Of a stretch of 64,000 bases of DNA, positions 23,345-32,752 are shown piece after piece. Both the position numbers and the translations under genes were made by a program. The DNA lies in assembly GCA_028532985.1 (NCBI GenBank), contig JANCIK010000005.1, positions 3,416,501-3,480,500 of the forward strand. The letters run 5' to 3'. The notes below the pieces were generated by a model that saw only the letters and a list, made by a program, of their open reading frames with translations, made no database searches and had not been told where the DNA came from. This DNA is from Stropharia rugosoannulata (lineage: Eukaryota > Basidiomycota > Agaricomycetes > Agaricales > Strophariaceae). Every line of letters starts with the position of its first letter. The first letter of the stretch is position 1.

Positions 23345-25674
23345 ATGGAATTCAACAACAGTGGATTAAGCAAAGTCTTCGATGGGTTTGTCTTTCCATA
23401 TCATTCTACTCGCTTAATTGACGTGTTCACCGGTATACAGAGCGCCAACTCCCATCTTTGCTCTCCTCATTGGCATTAACAAGTACTCGAGCCCTGATAT
23501 TGGGCCTCTAAATCTCCAGGGCTCCGTCAACGATGTCAAACATTTTAAAGCATATCTCGAAGACTACCTTGGTACTCCGAGCGAGCACATCACCCTCCTC
23601 TGTGACGAAGAAGCAACACGCGACGTTATTATTCAATCCTTGAAGAATCTAGCCGAAGATATTCGCATTCAGCCTAACAATGCGATCATCATTTATTTCT
23701 CTGGCCATGGTGTTGAAATTAATGCACCCTTTGAATGGGAATGCTCTGACCCTGGGAGGAAGATTCAGTCTATATTACCCCAGGACATATCGGCTTTGGT
23801 TCCTCCGATTCCGGATCGTACAATTAACCAGCTAATAGCATCAATTTCCAAGAAACACGGACAAAACATCGTAAGTGCACAATATTCACTCATTGTACTA
23901 TATCTAATCCCGATACAAGACAGTTATACTTGACTGCTGCTATTCTGGCTCTGGAACAAGAAACGCATCTGGGGATGATTTACGTAGAGCTCGTTCAATT
24001 GACCTTGAGTTGGCTAGTATTCCAGACGATCTTGACAAAGATATATTATCGGCTTCTCCGTCCGAGTTCAAGCATCACGGTTTGCAATCACACAACCTTC
24101 TTGCTGCATGTGGTAGCAAAGAGCGGGCCTTCGAAGTGAGAGTTACTGACGACTCCGGTAACTTCTCTCACCATGCTGGGTGCTTTTCTTCAGCCCTGTT
24201 GAAACTTCTCCGTCGCGTGCCTCCCAACCAAATAACCTACAGCAAGATATTAAGACTAATCGATCATATTAACGAGTCAGTTTTGATGCTACTCTCCCCG
24301 TCTTGTCTGACCATGTCAACTATTATGATAGCCAAAACCCCCAATACGAAGGAATCAATAAGAACAGACTGCTTTTCAGCACCGAGGTCGTGCCGCCGCC
24401 TCCTCATATGTCATTCCACGTCTCTTACAACCCAGGACAAGACAGACACGAGGGAACTTACACAATTGAAGCTGGTAGATTTCACCATGTTACTGAAGAC
24501 ACTCAGTTCACAGTTTACTACGACAATGACCTAAGTCTTTCTAAACCTCTCGGAGTCCTACGAATCGTACACCTGGATGAATTCCAAGTGATCGCCCTGC
24601 CCGTAATTTTAAATGGAAGCAAACATTTTGAGATCTCTTCAGGTTCACCGCGACAGGCCATTGCTATTCCGAACACCCTAAGTTACAAGGACTCGGAGAC
24701 CGTGCAAGTTTGGCTGGACCCGGCCTCACAGAACCTCCAGGATCTCTATCAGGACGTTGTACGTGCGCACGCAGACAAAATGCAGCGTGTCCGTCTCGCA
24801 ACTGCGGAGGATCTTTCTGAAGTCAAATTCAGATTAGATGAAAAGAAAGGAATCCTTATAGAGACATTCCCTTGCGTCCAGGTCATCCCACGTCCGACAC
24901 CGTTCAAGTGGCGAGGTGACGGCGGCTTAACACCAGATTTTGAAACTTTCTCTTCAATTCTTGATCGAGCGTCCAATTTCTATGCAGAACTTAAACGCCC
25001 TCACCCTGATACCCCTCCCTTGATTGAGGCCATCGGTATTCAATTTTTCGAGTTAGAAAGCCACGAAATTCCTGACGACGATTTCGGTTCCGTGAACATT
25101 TACCAACCGAAGAAAGACAGTAACTTGTTCAAGGACAATGTTGTCCGCATCAGCATGCCCGATTCAGAAAACCTGTATACATATCCCGTGTATGGCCTTA
25201 AACTCACAAATAACACGCCCATTGATCTATATGTCAACATGCACATTTTCAATAATTCTAACCTAAGCATCAGTGCGTATCCAGGTTTTTCTATAACAGA
25301 CTTTCTGCTCACTGTCTTGTTCAATAGAACAATTCTTCGATACCAAAGTGGATACACCGTTTCAGCTTGACTCGTCTCTCCGCGGTGTCAAGAAAACTTT
25401 ACAAAGTAGCGTACCAGGAACGCTCGCAATTGGATATGGTGCAGAACAGCGCAATCCGTTTTTCTTCAAACTTGGTAAAGGTGTACCTCACGACATAGAT
25501 TATCTTGTGATCTACTTTTCCACCTTACCGCTTGACACAACGTTCCTAAATCAACCTTCCATATTCGAAAGCGCATACGACCGCGCTATTAGGACACGCC
25601 CGAGGGCAACGATTACCGCATGGGATTATATAGTTATACCAATCATCCAGCAGCGCGCGGGTCAACCGGCTTAG
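23345..25674 (+). CDS. Metacaspase-like (caspase-fold, C14) protein, 708 aa, 5 exons
   Basis: Cysteine peptidase of the caspase/metacaspase clan. Exons 23345-23385, 23441-23870, 23920-24275, 24332-25284 and 25328-25674 total 2127 nt. Exon 1 (MEFNNSGLSKVFDG) restores an ATG; the longer open frame in exon 2 otherwise begins without one. The N-terminal 300 residues hold the peptidase: FALLIGINKYSSPDIGPLNL, the VNDVKHFKAYLEDYLGTP block, catalytic His in IIIYFSGHG, and catalytic Cys in VILDCCYSGSGTR. Both residues are intact. The acceptor before exon 3 is the AG at 23918-23919; the next one would break frame. After QNPQYEGINKNRLLF comes a C-terminal region of about 350 residues, mostly predicted beta and ending in a short basic tail, as in other mushroom C14 proteins; its role is unknown. 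It may take part in stress-linked or heterokaryon cell death, but that is inference. Confidence 0.9.
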
Positions 25675-25894
25675 AGTTTTGTAGAGTTGGCGGTTTCTGC
25701 CACAGTATTACTGTGCCACAATGCATTGAATATTGATACTCCACAGCTTAACCGAACCATTGTTTCTTGTACCAATACCTGGAGTGCCGATACTAGCACT
25801 TACCTATGCATCCGGCACCTAGTATAGTCCGTTATTGAACACTAGTTCGAATGAGATTTTGATTCACGTACGCACATAAAAAGGGAACCTAAAG

Positions 25895-26755
25895 CTAGTT
25901 ATGAAGCTCATTTCTTAGCTTATGCGCTTGCTCTCTGTGGTAAGTAGCCTTATCTTTGCTCTTTGTCGCATGCTCGAAAGCCTCTTTGCCCAACCTTCTT
26001 GACTCTGCGGCAGCTGTATGGTCGTTATTGTGTTCGTGGAGTTCAGCGTCCTTGTAATGCCGCTCGCTTTCTCCAAGGTGGTGCTCGTGTTGTTCATTGT
26101 GCTCTTTGAATTTGTGGACGTGATCTACAATAGCCTCGTGTGTGGCGGCCTTCTCTTTGTGCTCGTTTGCTTTCCTCTCCTTCAGGTGCTGCTGTTTCTC
26201 TTGGAACTCTGCCTGTGCGTGCGTCTTGCGACCAAGCAACGTCTTGTCATGACTAAAGTGATCCTTCGCTTGTTCGAACAACGACCCTGCTCGTTCCGAA
26301 TGACCATTGGCCTCTGTTCGGAGTTTCGCTTCCTCTTCTTTGTGGGCTTTCGCGTATTCAGTATGATGATGAATGAGTGCTTTAGTGGGGTCAAGAGCAC
26401 CGTTCGTCCGAGGCAATAGGTAGACAAGTCGCTCTGCGCCTACGCCGTCCAAGGAGGCGGCAACGCGTGTAATACCGTTGGGTTCCATGGGAAGTGGGTA
26501 GGACTCTCGTCCCACCGGCGCACGGCCGATAGAGTACAATTCCGTATAGTCATGAATGGGACGCGAAGCCTCCTAAACTCATTTAGAATTCTGTTCGCAA
26601 CGCTGATACGTAGGTAATCAAGGACGAAGATTACTCACTAATAAGACAACGGAATCAGCTGGTTCTTCGTATATCCTCACCACTGAGGTTGGTAATGCGA
26701 TGGTGCTTGAGATCAGAGAAAGCAAGGAGACATATAAAATCGTATGACAGAGCAT
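25895..26755 (-). CDS. Secreted, highly charged helical protein, 264 aa, 2 exons
   Basis: No family recognised. Exon 1 is 26755-26639 and exon 2 is 26572-25895, joined at a gtgagt donor and a gagtttag acceptor in phase 0. Exon 1 encodes a convincing signal peptide (MLCHTILYVSLLSLISS, then IALP). Without exon 1 the second exon has only a TTG start. Residues about 40-85 are mixed. From about residue 90 to the end the protein is almost entirely Glu, Lys, His, Ala, Gln and Arg, with very few hydrophobic residues and recurring HEHH, HKEK and EHN patterns. It reads as a long single helix or coiled coil. There are no cysteines after the signal peptide. It converges with the caspase-like gene, with 220 bp between stop codons. 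It could be a secreted structural, stress (LEA-like) or host-interaction protein. Confidence 0.78.
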
Positions 26756-27286
26756 GATCGCGCAGCGATTATGACTGAGTAGCTGTATCGTGTATTTCGT
26801 TAAACAGATTAGTTTAGGTTGAATACAAATTTTAGGAACACGTACAGTGGGTGACTTGGAAATGCAAAGGGATGAGACCAGCTGAGGTTATGAGGAGAAA
26901 ATTCAGGTGCTTATATACATTCGTACTAGGAGCCCGTGTTCAATGTATGATTACAAACTTCATGATGAAGAGTAGCTGGCCCATGAGTTTCATCGGTCCA
27001 TTCACTTTGCCGGTACCAGTGCTTTACGCACGCACGCACGCACAGAGTTGTATAGCCAACTGGGTGTGCCAAGGTGCCGAAGTAGGTCGCAAGAAACTTT
27101 ATATATAGGGTTGCAATGGATATCCTAGAACACCTGTTGGTCGTTGTGTTTTGGAGACTACTGATTGCGTTTGGATTGTTTCCGCATTTTCAAAAAGGAA
27201 GTTACTGAAATGATCAGAGCTTTCCTAAAATCTACAATAACATCTAAATCTAACCTTTAAAGAGTAACGCTGCTCAAGTTCAAACT
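26756..27286. other. Intergenic, promoter region of the secreted protein
   Basis: Separates the start of the secreted charged protein from the end of the BioF-like gene; both are on the minus strand. It contains a short acgc repeat at 27026-27043 and no gene that I can support. Confidence 0.5.
27026..27043. repeat. Microsatellite (acgc) about 4.5 units
   Basis: Perfect acgc tandem run in intergenic DNA. Confidence 0.9.
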
Positions 27287-28901
27287 TCATAATTTACTTT
27301 CCAATAAACCCTGATCCAATCCATCGTTTTGCACTGCCCCATCGGGTTGCGCTCTCTTCTTCTTCAGCTTCCCCGGTTTCTTCTTTTCTTCGGTAACCAC
27401 CTCTCCAGCCCAATTAATGACGCCCCATATCAGCGCATCCACTTCTGTCTTTGTGTTTCCCGCATGCAAGCATACCCTGACGCGGTCTGCTCCCTTTGGC
27501 ACTGTAGGCCATGTGATGGGACGCGCATTCATTCCTCGCGCAAGGAGGAAAGTGGAGAGCGAGCGCGGATGCGGCGTTAGTATGGGTATGATAGGGGCTG
27601 GAGGAATGATTGAAGTTAAGGATGAATGCCTGGTATTAGATGTGATGGATACAGATGACCGCGGCAAAGGACATGAGGGCATTGCGGCTGCAGCGGAATC
27701 GGAGTCAAGATGATCAGGCAGTCGAAGAAGGGAGGTCGGAATAGCATGTGACGTTAACAGCGCACGCAATGTGGCTGTCAAGTGCGCTGACAGGCCTTGC
27801 AGATTATCTGAAAGCTACATAGCAAGTAAAAGTTAGATGTTCATATACCCTTCTAAAAATACACGGGTTAAGAAGGCGTACCCGCTGGGCGGTTCCGTCC
27901 TCAAGCATATCGAACGCGCAATCGGCGGCGATAACATTAGGATAACTGAGCGATGTGGTGTATATAAGCGGCCGGGCGTAGTTGAGCAGGAAGTCGCGGA
28001 CCAGCGTTGGCACCACAAGCACCGCTAAGCGCGTCATGCGTCAAATGCCACCTATCAAGAAAAAAGAATATTGCTCACCTCCCGTCCCTGCCAATGCCTT
28101 GCCAAATGTATGCAGCCGTGCGAAGACACGTCCCTCTAAGCCCAATTGCGCCACCCGCCCGCGGCCCTTGGGCCCATACAGCCCCGTTGCATGAGCTTCA
28201 TCAACAACCAAGTATCCGTTCCCCTTCGGTAGTAGTTCTTCCAAGGTCTCCACCATTTCCACTAAAGGGGCGAATGTGCCATCCATGCTATAAAGGCTCT
28301 CCACCGCAACGAACACACTAGCCGCCCCTGCGCGGATCACGGCGTCTTCTTCAATCACAGCATTGAGCACGCGTCGGAGGTCCGCTATCGAATTGTGCGC
28401 GAACGCTAGGCGACGAGACGAAGCTACACGAGATGCCCGCATGCCGTCGTGTACGCTTGCGTGAATATACTCATCGTGCACCAGAGCGTCGCCCGCCTGC
28501 GGGACAGAGGCAAAGAATCCCGCATTCGCATCGAACCCCGAGTTGAAAAGTAGGGCAGTCATCGTTTCTCTCTCACTTGCGCTGCAAAAGAACCGTGCTA
28601 GCCTCTTCTCCAAGGCGTCATGGGCCCCGCCGTTGACGAGGAGGCGTGATCCGCCTGACCCAAGTACATACGGCGACTCCGACAGTCGTGTGAGAAAGCG
28701 CTTCCGGAGAGTATTCGATGTAGATAATGAGAGATAGTCGTTGGAGTTGAAGTCGACGAGGGCCTGCGGAGACCCAGCTGCCGTCGACGGAGAGGGCGGT
28801 GACGCAATAGGTTCGGGCAGCCGTCGCCTGATAGAACGAGCATCGCGTGATGACAACGCCGCAGACATGCTATTCGCGAGCGCTGAGGTCTTGATATCCA
28901 T
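27287..28901 (-). CDS. BioF-like 8-amino-7-oxononanoate synthase, 497 aa, SKL C-terminus
   Basis: PLP enzyme of the alpha-oxoamine synthase family. The BioF reaction condenses pimeloyl-thioester with L-alanine to give 8-amino-7-oxononanoate (KAPA), the first committed step of biotin synthesis. Exons 28901-28079, 28024-27882 and 27814-27287 total 1494 nt. Start is the ATG at 28901; the open frame upstream begins only at GTG. Motifs: DFNSNDYLSLS near the N-terminus, GSGGSRLLVNGG, LLFNSGFDANAGFF, HDEYIHASVHDGMRAS, PLP-contacting Asp in VVDEAHATGLYG, and the PLP lysine in HTFGKALAGTGA. The length exceeds bacterial BioF (about 385 aa) because of a Ser/Pro-rich insert after residue 345 and a basic tail. 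The last three residues are Ser-Lys-Leu, a PTS1 peroxisomal signal. Fungal BioF enzymes are known to be peroxisomal, which favours BioF over 5-aminolevulinate synthase (mitochondrial). Confidence 0.86.
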
Positions 28902-29439
28902 GGTCTGCACAACGATGAAGAGGTGGTGGGATTAAGAGAGTGGATGTTGGGAACAAGATACTTAAATATATACGCTCCGGAGTTCGCGCCCAAAATTTGG
29001 GGAAGCATTAAACTTAGCGTGGCAATTATGTAACCGCGCGGCACTCCGATTTAAGCATGCGCCCTATTAGTGTGGCACAGTTGTTCACGCGGGGACAGCT
29101 CAATACGCGTTGAGCCCACTTGATTCACGGTTGGCATCGTCCTTTCGAGCAAAATCATATTGATCGTAGTACGAGAAGCGGAGGCCAGATCCTCGGTAGA
29201 GGCATTGAAGTTACACTGAAGTGTGTATATAAGCAGTAGCTTTGCTCCGCTTCCGAAAAAACTTGGTCCTTCGACGTCAAACTTCACTGTCTATTTGTCG
29301 ACGAGGGGTAATGACGTGAGATGACTATTGAAATATTGACCGCAGAAAAGTTTAATCTTGCATTGCCTCGATTTCTAGCTCACTCGTCTCAAGGAATGAA
29401 TCAAAACTATCTTGGAAAGATGCTGCGTGTAACGGAAAA
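28902..29439. other. Intergenic, BioF promoter region
   Basis: Lies between POP5 and the BioF-like gene, both on minus. A TATA-like tatatttaag is found near 28960-28972 on the minus strand, about 60-70 bases upstream of the BioF ATG. No ORF is supported. Confidence 0.5.
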
Positions 29440-30177
29440 TCAGCCTCGTCTATCAGGATAAGATAGATGCATATATTGACCTGAAGTTTTTGATAAAGCT
29501 CGATACCGCGCTATGACCTCCCGATTGTGAGCAATCGCAGCCAATTGAGCATGTTTGATCGTTCCTATACAGCATTTTAACCGCATCAGCTAGCGCGCCA
29601 ACGACGACACCAAGGGCACAAAGGAAACAGCAGCCATTTTTTGTACTGCCAAAAATATGCGAATAGATTGACTAAAGCCGAGCGATGGATACACACCAGA
29701 TACATGTATAACATTTGGTATACATTTGACGCCTTCAATTGTTGTCAACAATGTTACAGCTCCCCATGCGATGTTGTGGTGCTCGCGAGCGACGCGTATA
29801 ATGCACAGATTAGTGGTTGGTGAGAAATATTTCACTATAACACGCATATAGTCAGTTCATTGAATATACATCAGCACAACCGCCATGGCGATACACTGCG
29901 CCTGAAAAACTAAAAACACACGCACCAGTTAAGGATAAGCCCACCGCACCCCAACCTGTATCTCCAAAATTCACAAGAACGCTCTGCTTCAGAGCTGCCC
30001 ACACTGCTTTCCCATCTATCGACTGTCCAGAGCCGGCACCACCGCCCGCCTTTCCGAGTTGCGCATTTCCCTGTATAACAGGGATAAATTCAACCAATAT
30101 CCACCTGTTCTAAAGTTCCGCATATGATTTCGTGTCCATGTACTCAAGAAGAGATCGCGTACTTTGAAGCGAACCAT
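29440..30177 (-). CDS. POP5: RNase P/MRP subunit POP5, 153 aa, 4 exons
   Basis: Protein subunit shared by nuclear RNase P (5' processing of tRNA precursors) and RNase MRP (rRNA processing). Exons 30177-30163 (15 nt), 30109-29926, 29834-29697 and 29564-29440 total 462 nt. The first exon encodes only MVRFK and completes the family start MVRFKNRWILVEFIPV. Further blocks: IDGKAVWAALKQSVLVNFGD, TGWGAVGLSLTVKYFSP, LCIIRVAREHHNIAWGAVTL, and after the last intron GTIKHAQLAAIAHNRE. Length fits the family. A Gly/Ala-rich loop of about ten residues (GKAGGGAGSGQS) replaces a usually shorter loop before SIDGK. Each intron is 53-132 nt with GT-AG ends. Confidence 0.93.
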
Positions 30178-30566
30178 CCCACGTCGTTGTTAAGCAGGTA
30201 GCAAAGAGTAAGACGGGTAGAATATCTCAGAATTACGTCCCGGGAGAGTGTGGCATCACTTCATCCGTTGAGGAGTGTCGGACTGTGGACGTCGTCGTCG
30301 TGCTAGTCAAAAACTTGGTCAACGCGCCCGTGTTGGCTCGACGAGTCAGTGTCGAGCTGGCTTAGTCAGTTTCATCGGCCCGAACACCCTTGCTTGTCTA
30401 GGGCCCTTCCTTGGCAACTATGTGTTGACTCTGCGTGCAGCTTCCAACAAACTTCCAAGTTCCAAGGCTCTTCTGCAACCTTCCAACCAGCTTTCCACTC
30501 TGTATGTGTTTTTCCTGAATATATTAAATGCGGAACACCACAACCCTATCTTTATTTTATCTTTTG
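30178..30566. other. Intergenic, POP5 promoter side
   Basis: Lies between the start of POP5 and the end of F-box protein A, both on minus. The plus-strand ORF at 30275-30628 has no motif and overlaps the F-box gene end; I treat it as chance. Confidence 0.5.
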
Positions 30567-32039
30567 TCAATAAGAAGCCAATTCAGCGGGATCAATGCTG
30601 TCCCCATCCAACGTCCACCAGCTCTTAATCTGCGGGGGGTCAACATGAAGTGTCACTTTGATACCCAGACTCAGAAGCTCATTTAATCCCGACTTCGTGT
30701 CATCCCCAAACTCTCCATCAATCTCTAGTTCAAAAACTGTTTCTGGGTGCTTGCTTGCAAGGGTTGAAACCACGAGTTGATGCATCGAGCTCGCAGTCAA
30801 CTGCGGCTCGCAGCCCACATATACAAAGCGCCGAAGTGGAACGCGTCTATTACGCGCGTATAGCTCGATAAGCTCGTCATCTATTGCGTTATGCACTTGC
30901 CAACAAACCGCATCAACGCTGCGGATTGCTATGACTTCTAGAATAGGGAAAAGAGGTGGGTTGCGACCGCACCCGAGTAGGTCTTCCCAAGCAGCGCGAT
31001 GAAGATATACTCCAATCACGGCAAGTCTTCGCAGGCCGGGAGAGCGCTGGGCTAGGGTCCGCAAAGCTTCGTGGATTTCTCCTGGTAAATGCGACAACCA
31101 AGCGACGCTGTCGCCCAGTTCTTCATCGTCGCGTGTCCCATCGAGGTGCAAGTCGTGCAATTGCGGTGCATTGATGAGCTGGCAAAGCTGTGCCCCTCTC
31201 CCAGGGACCGTGATGGCCAGGCGACTGAGCCGAGAAAGGAGAACAGGCAAACCAATAGGCTGGAGGGAGTCTCGAACTAGCGGCGGTACGTCAGGACCAG
31301 GAGGCAAAGTATCGCTAATCCCGGGCAGGCTGGAATTGAACATACTAGTATGCTTGCTCCAGAGTGTGTGCAGATTCGGGGTGTATGCAAGGAGGCGCGA
31401 TAATTGGTAGGGTCTTGGTGTTTGCCCTGCAAGGTAATCGGATCCATCCAGGATAAGCGTCCCTAAGGAAATGAGTGGCTCTGCCAGGTACGGTATGTAT
31501 GTCTCCACAAACGGTAATACAAGGGTCGTGAGGCAAGGGAATAAGCTTGAAGCTGGGCGAAGAAGGTTCTGTGTTGTTATGGGATTAGAGAATGGCTGAT
31601 AACGGAAGCCCCCTGTGTGCTTATATTGCAGCCTTAGTTTTCGAAGGGATGGTAGCGCGGAGGGACCTTGAGAAATTAAGATTGTATGCAGAATTCTTGC
31701 ACACAGTGATGCCTTGTTTGTCCACAAGCTGAAGGATTCAAATCTATTTCTCTGTTCCATAAGACGACGCCACATCTCATTTTCAGCAGGCATTGCCGGC
31801 TCCGCTGAATGAACCGTGACTTTCAATAAGCATCCCTGTCCACGGTCCAGTCGTTGCTTCAGAAAATCGTTTCCACCGTCCAGACATTGTCGCTTTCCGA
31901 TGAAAATCGATCCCCAAAAGGATGGAGTTGAGCATATGACGGCGCAAAAATATTTACACACCAGGAGTAAACTCGGTTGGTTGCCACTCTGCAAGAATAT
32001 TTCGATCAGCAACTCCACGGGAAGAAACGAGAGCTTCAT
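30567..32039 (-). CDS. F-box/LRR-like protein A, 490 aa, single exon
   Basis: Intronless gene. The N-terminus LSFLPVELLIEIFLQSG...LLLVCKYFCAVICSTPSFW is an F-box-like segment, the part that binds Skp1 in SCF ubiquitin ligases. The rest has repeated leucine-rich strands with spaced Leu (for example LPSLRKLRLQYKH, LTTLVLPFVE, LGTLILDGSDYL, LHDLHLDGTRDDE, LRRLAVIGVYLH). The gene ends in KSWWTLDGDSIDPAELASY. I choose the ATG at 32039 (MKLSFLPVELL) because it aligns with the start of paralogue B; an upstream ATG at 32057 adds six residues. Such proteins are a large family in mushrooms, and the target is unknown. Compare the gene at 48129. Confidence 0.85.
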   Translation of the reverse strand: MKLSFLPVELLIEIFLQSGNQPSLLLVCKYFCAVICSTPSFWGSIFIGKRQCLDGGNDFLKQRLDRGQGCLLKVTVHSAEPAMPAENEMWRRLMEQRNRFESFSLWTNKASLCARILHTILISQGPSALPSLRKLRLQYKHTGGFRYQPFSNPITTQNLLRPASSLFPCLTTLVLPFVETYIPYLAEPLISLGTLILDGSDYLAGQTPRPYQLSRLLAYTPNLHTLWSKHTSMFNSSLPGISDTLPPGPDVPPLVRDSLQPIGLPVLLSRLSRLAITVPGRGAQLCQLINAPQLHDLHLDGTRDDEELGDSVAWLSHLPGEIHEALRTLAQRSPGLRRLAVIGVYLHRAAWEDLLGCGRNPPLFPILEVIAIRSVDAVCWQVHNAIDDELIELYARNRRVPLRRFVYVGCEPQLTASSMHQLVVSTLASKHPETVFELEIDGEFGDDTKSGLNELLSLGIKVTLHVDPPQIKSWWTLDGDSIDPAELASY

Positions 32040-32057
32040 ATGTTGACAAAATGGCAT

Positions 32058-32752
32058 AACGGAAAGCCAGAGAAACGGTAGTTATATGCAGAGGCAAAGT
32101 AATGGTGGATGTATACCGATCATCGAGGTGTTGGTGTAAAACGAGGACAGCTATTTCAGGCCAGTTCTGCACATGCTTTGTATATATAGATATAGGCAGG
32201 AAAGGCCAAGCTTCAAGTGACAAGTCATACGCAAAAAATAGGTCTCGCTTAGCTATCAATTGCAGTTTCGCAGCATCTACTTTGCATCTAATCGCAGTAA
32301 CTGCGCCTCTGACACTGCGTACCGTCACAGTGGTCCGTGATGCATGGTCGTGCCACAAGTTAATACTATAGGATCGTAAAAATACGACAGCGTCGGCGCG
32401 TGTCAGCGTTGTTCCGCATAGAGAAGACAGTCCTTCAGGCTACCTATACCGTAACTGTAAAAGTACGTTGTAAAAAAGTACTGACGGTCATGGATAGCGA
32501 ACCTCTGCAATCATATTTCCCATACTAATTGATAGGCTCTCAATTACCTCACTCATACTCTAACTTCTACGGCTCAGAGAGATTCGAACAAAGATAGGAA
32601 GTTATGGATTTCCGTCATAATTTGTATCTACATACGAACAGCCTACGCGGATCATTACACAGCATAAGCTCAGAACATGCTTTGGTTTTATCATAATCTA
32701 CACACGTATTTGTCAATTAATTCATCAGAGACGTTCTTCCAGAGCTTTTAGC
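32058..32752. other. Intergenic, F-box A promoter region
   Basis: About 700 bp between F-box protein A and the end of MFS transporter 1, both on minus. It holds no supported gene. The minus ORF at 31954-32358 overlaps the F-box start in another frame and has no motif. Confidence 0.5.

Noticed and set aside
24010..24534. Separate ORF or frameshift inside the caspase-like gene
   Set aside because: A 56-nt intron (24276-24331, gtcagt...gatag) joins the two frames exactly, so there is no break.
26018..26419. 133-codon plus-strand ORF with hydrophobic residues
   Set aside because: Antisense to the charged secreted protein; a shadow of its Glu/Lys/His codons.
27837..28321. Plus-strand ORFs over the BioF-like gene
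   Set aside because: Antisense shadows of a GC-rich coding exon.
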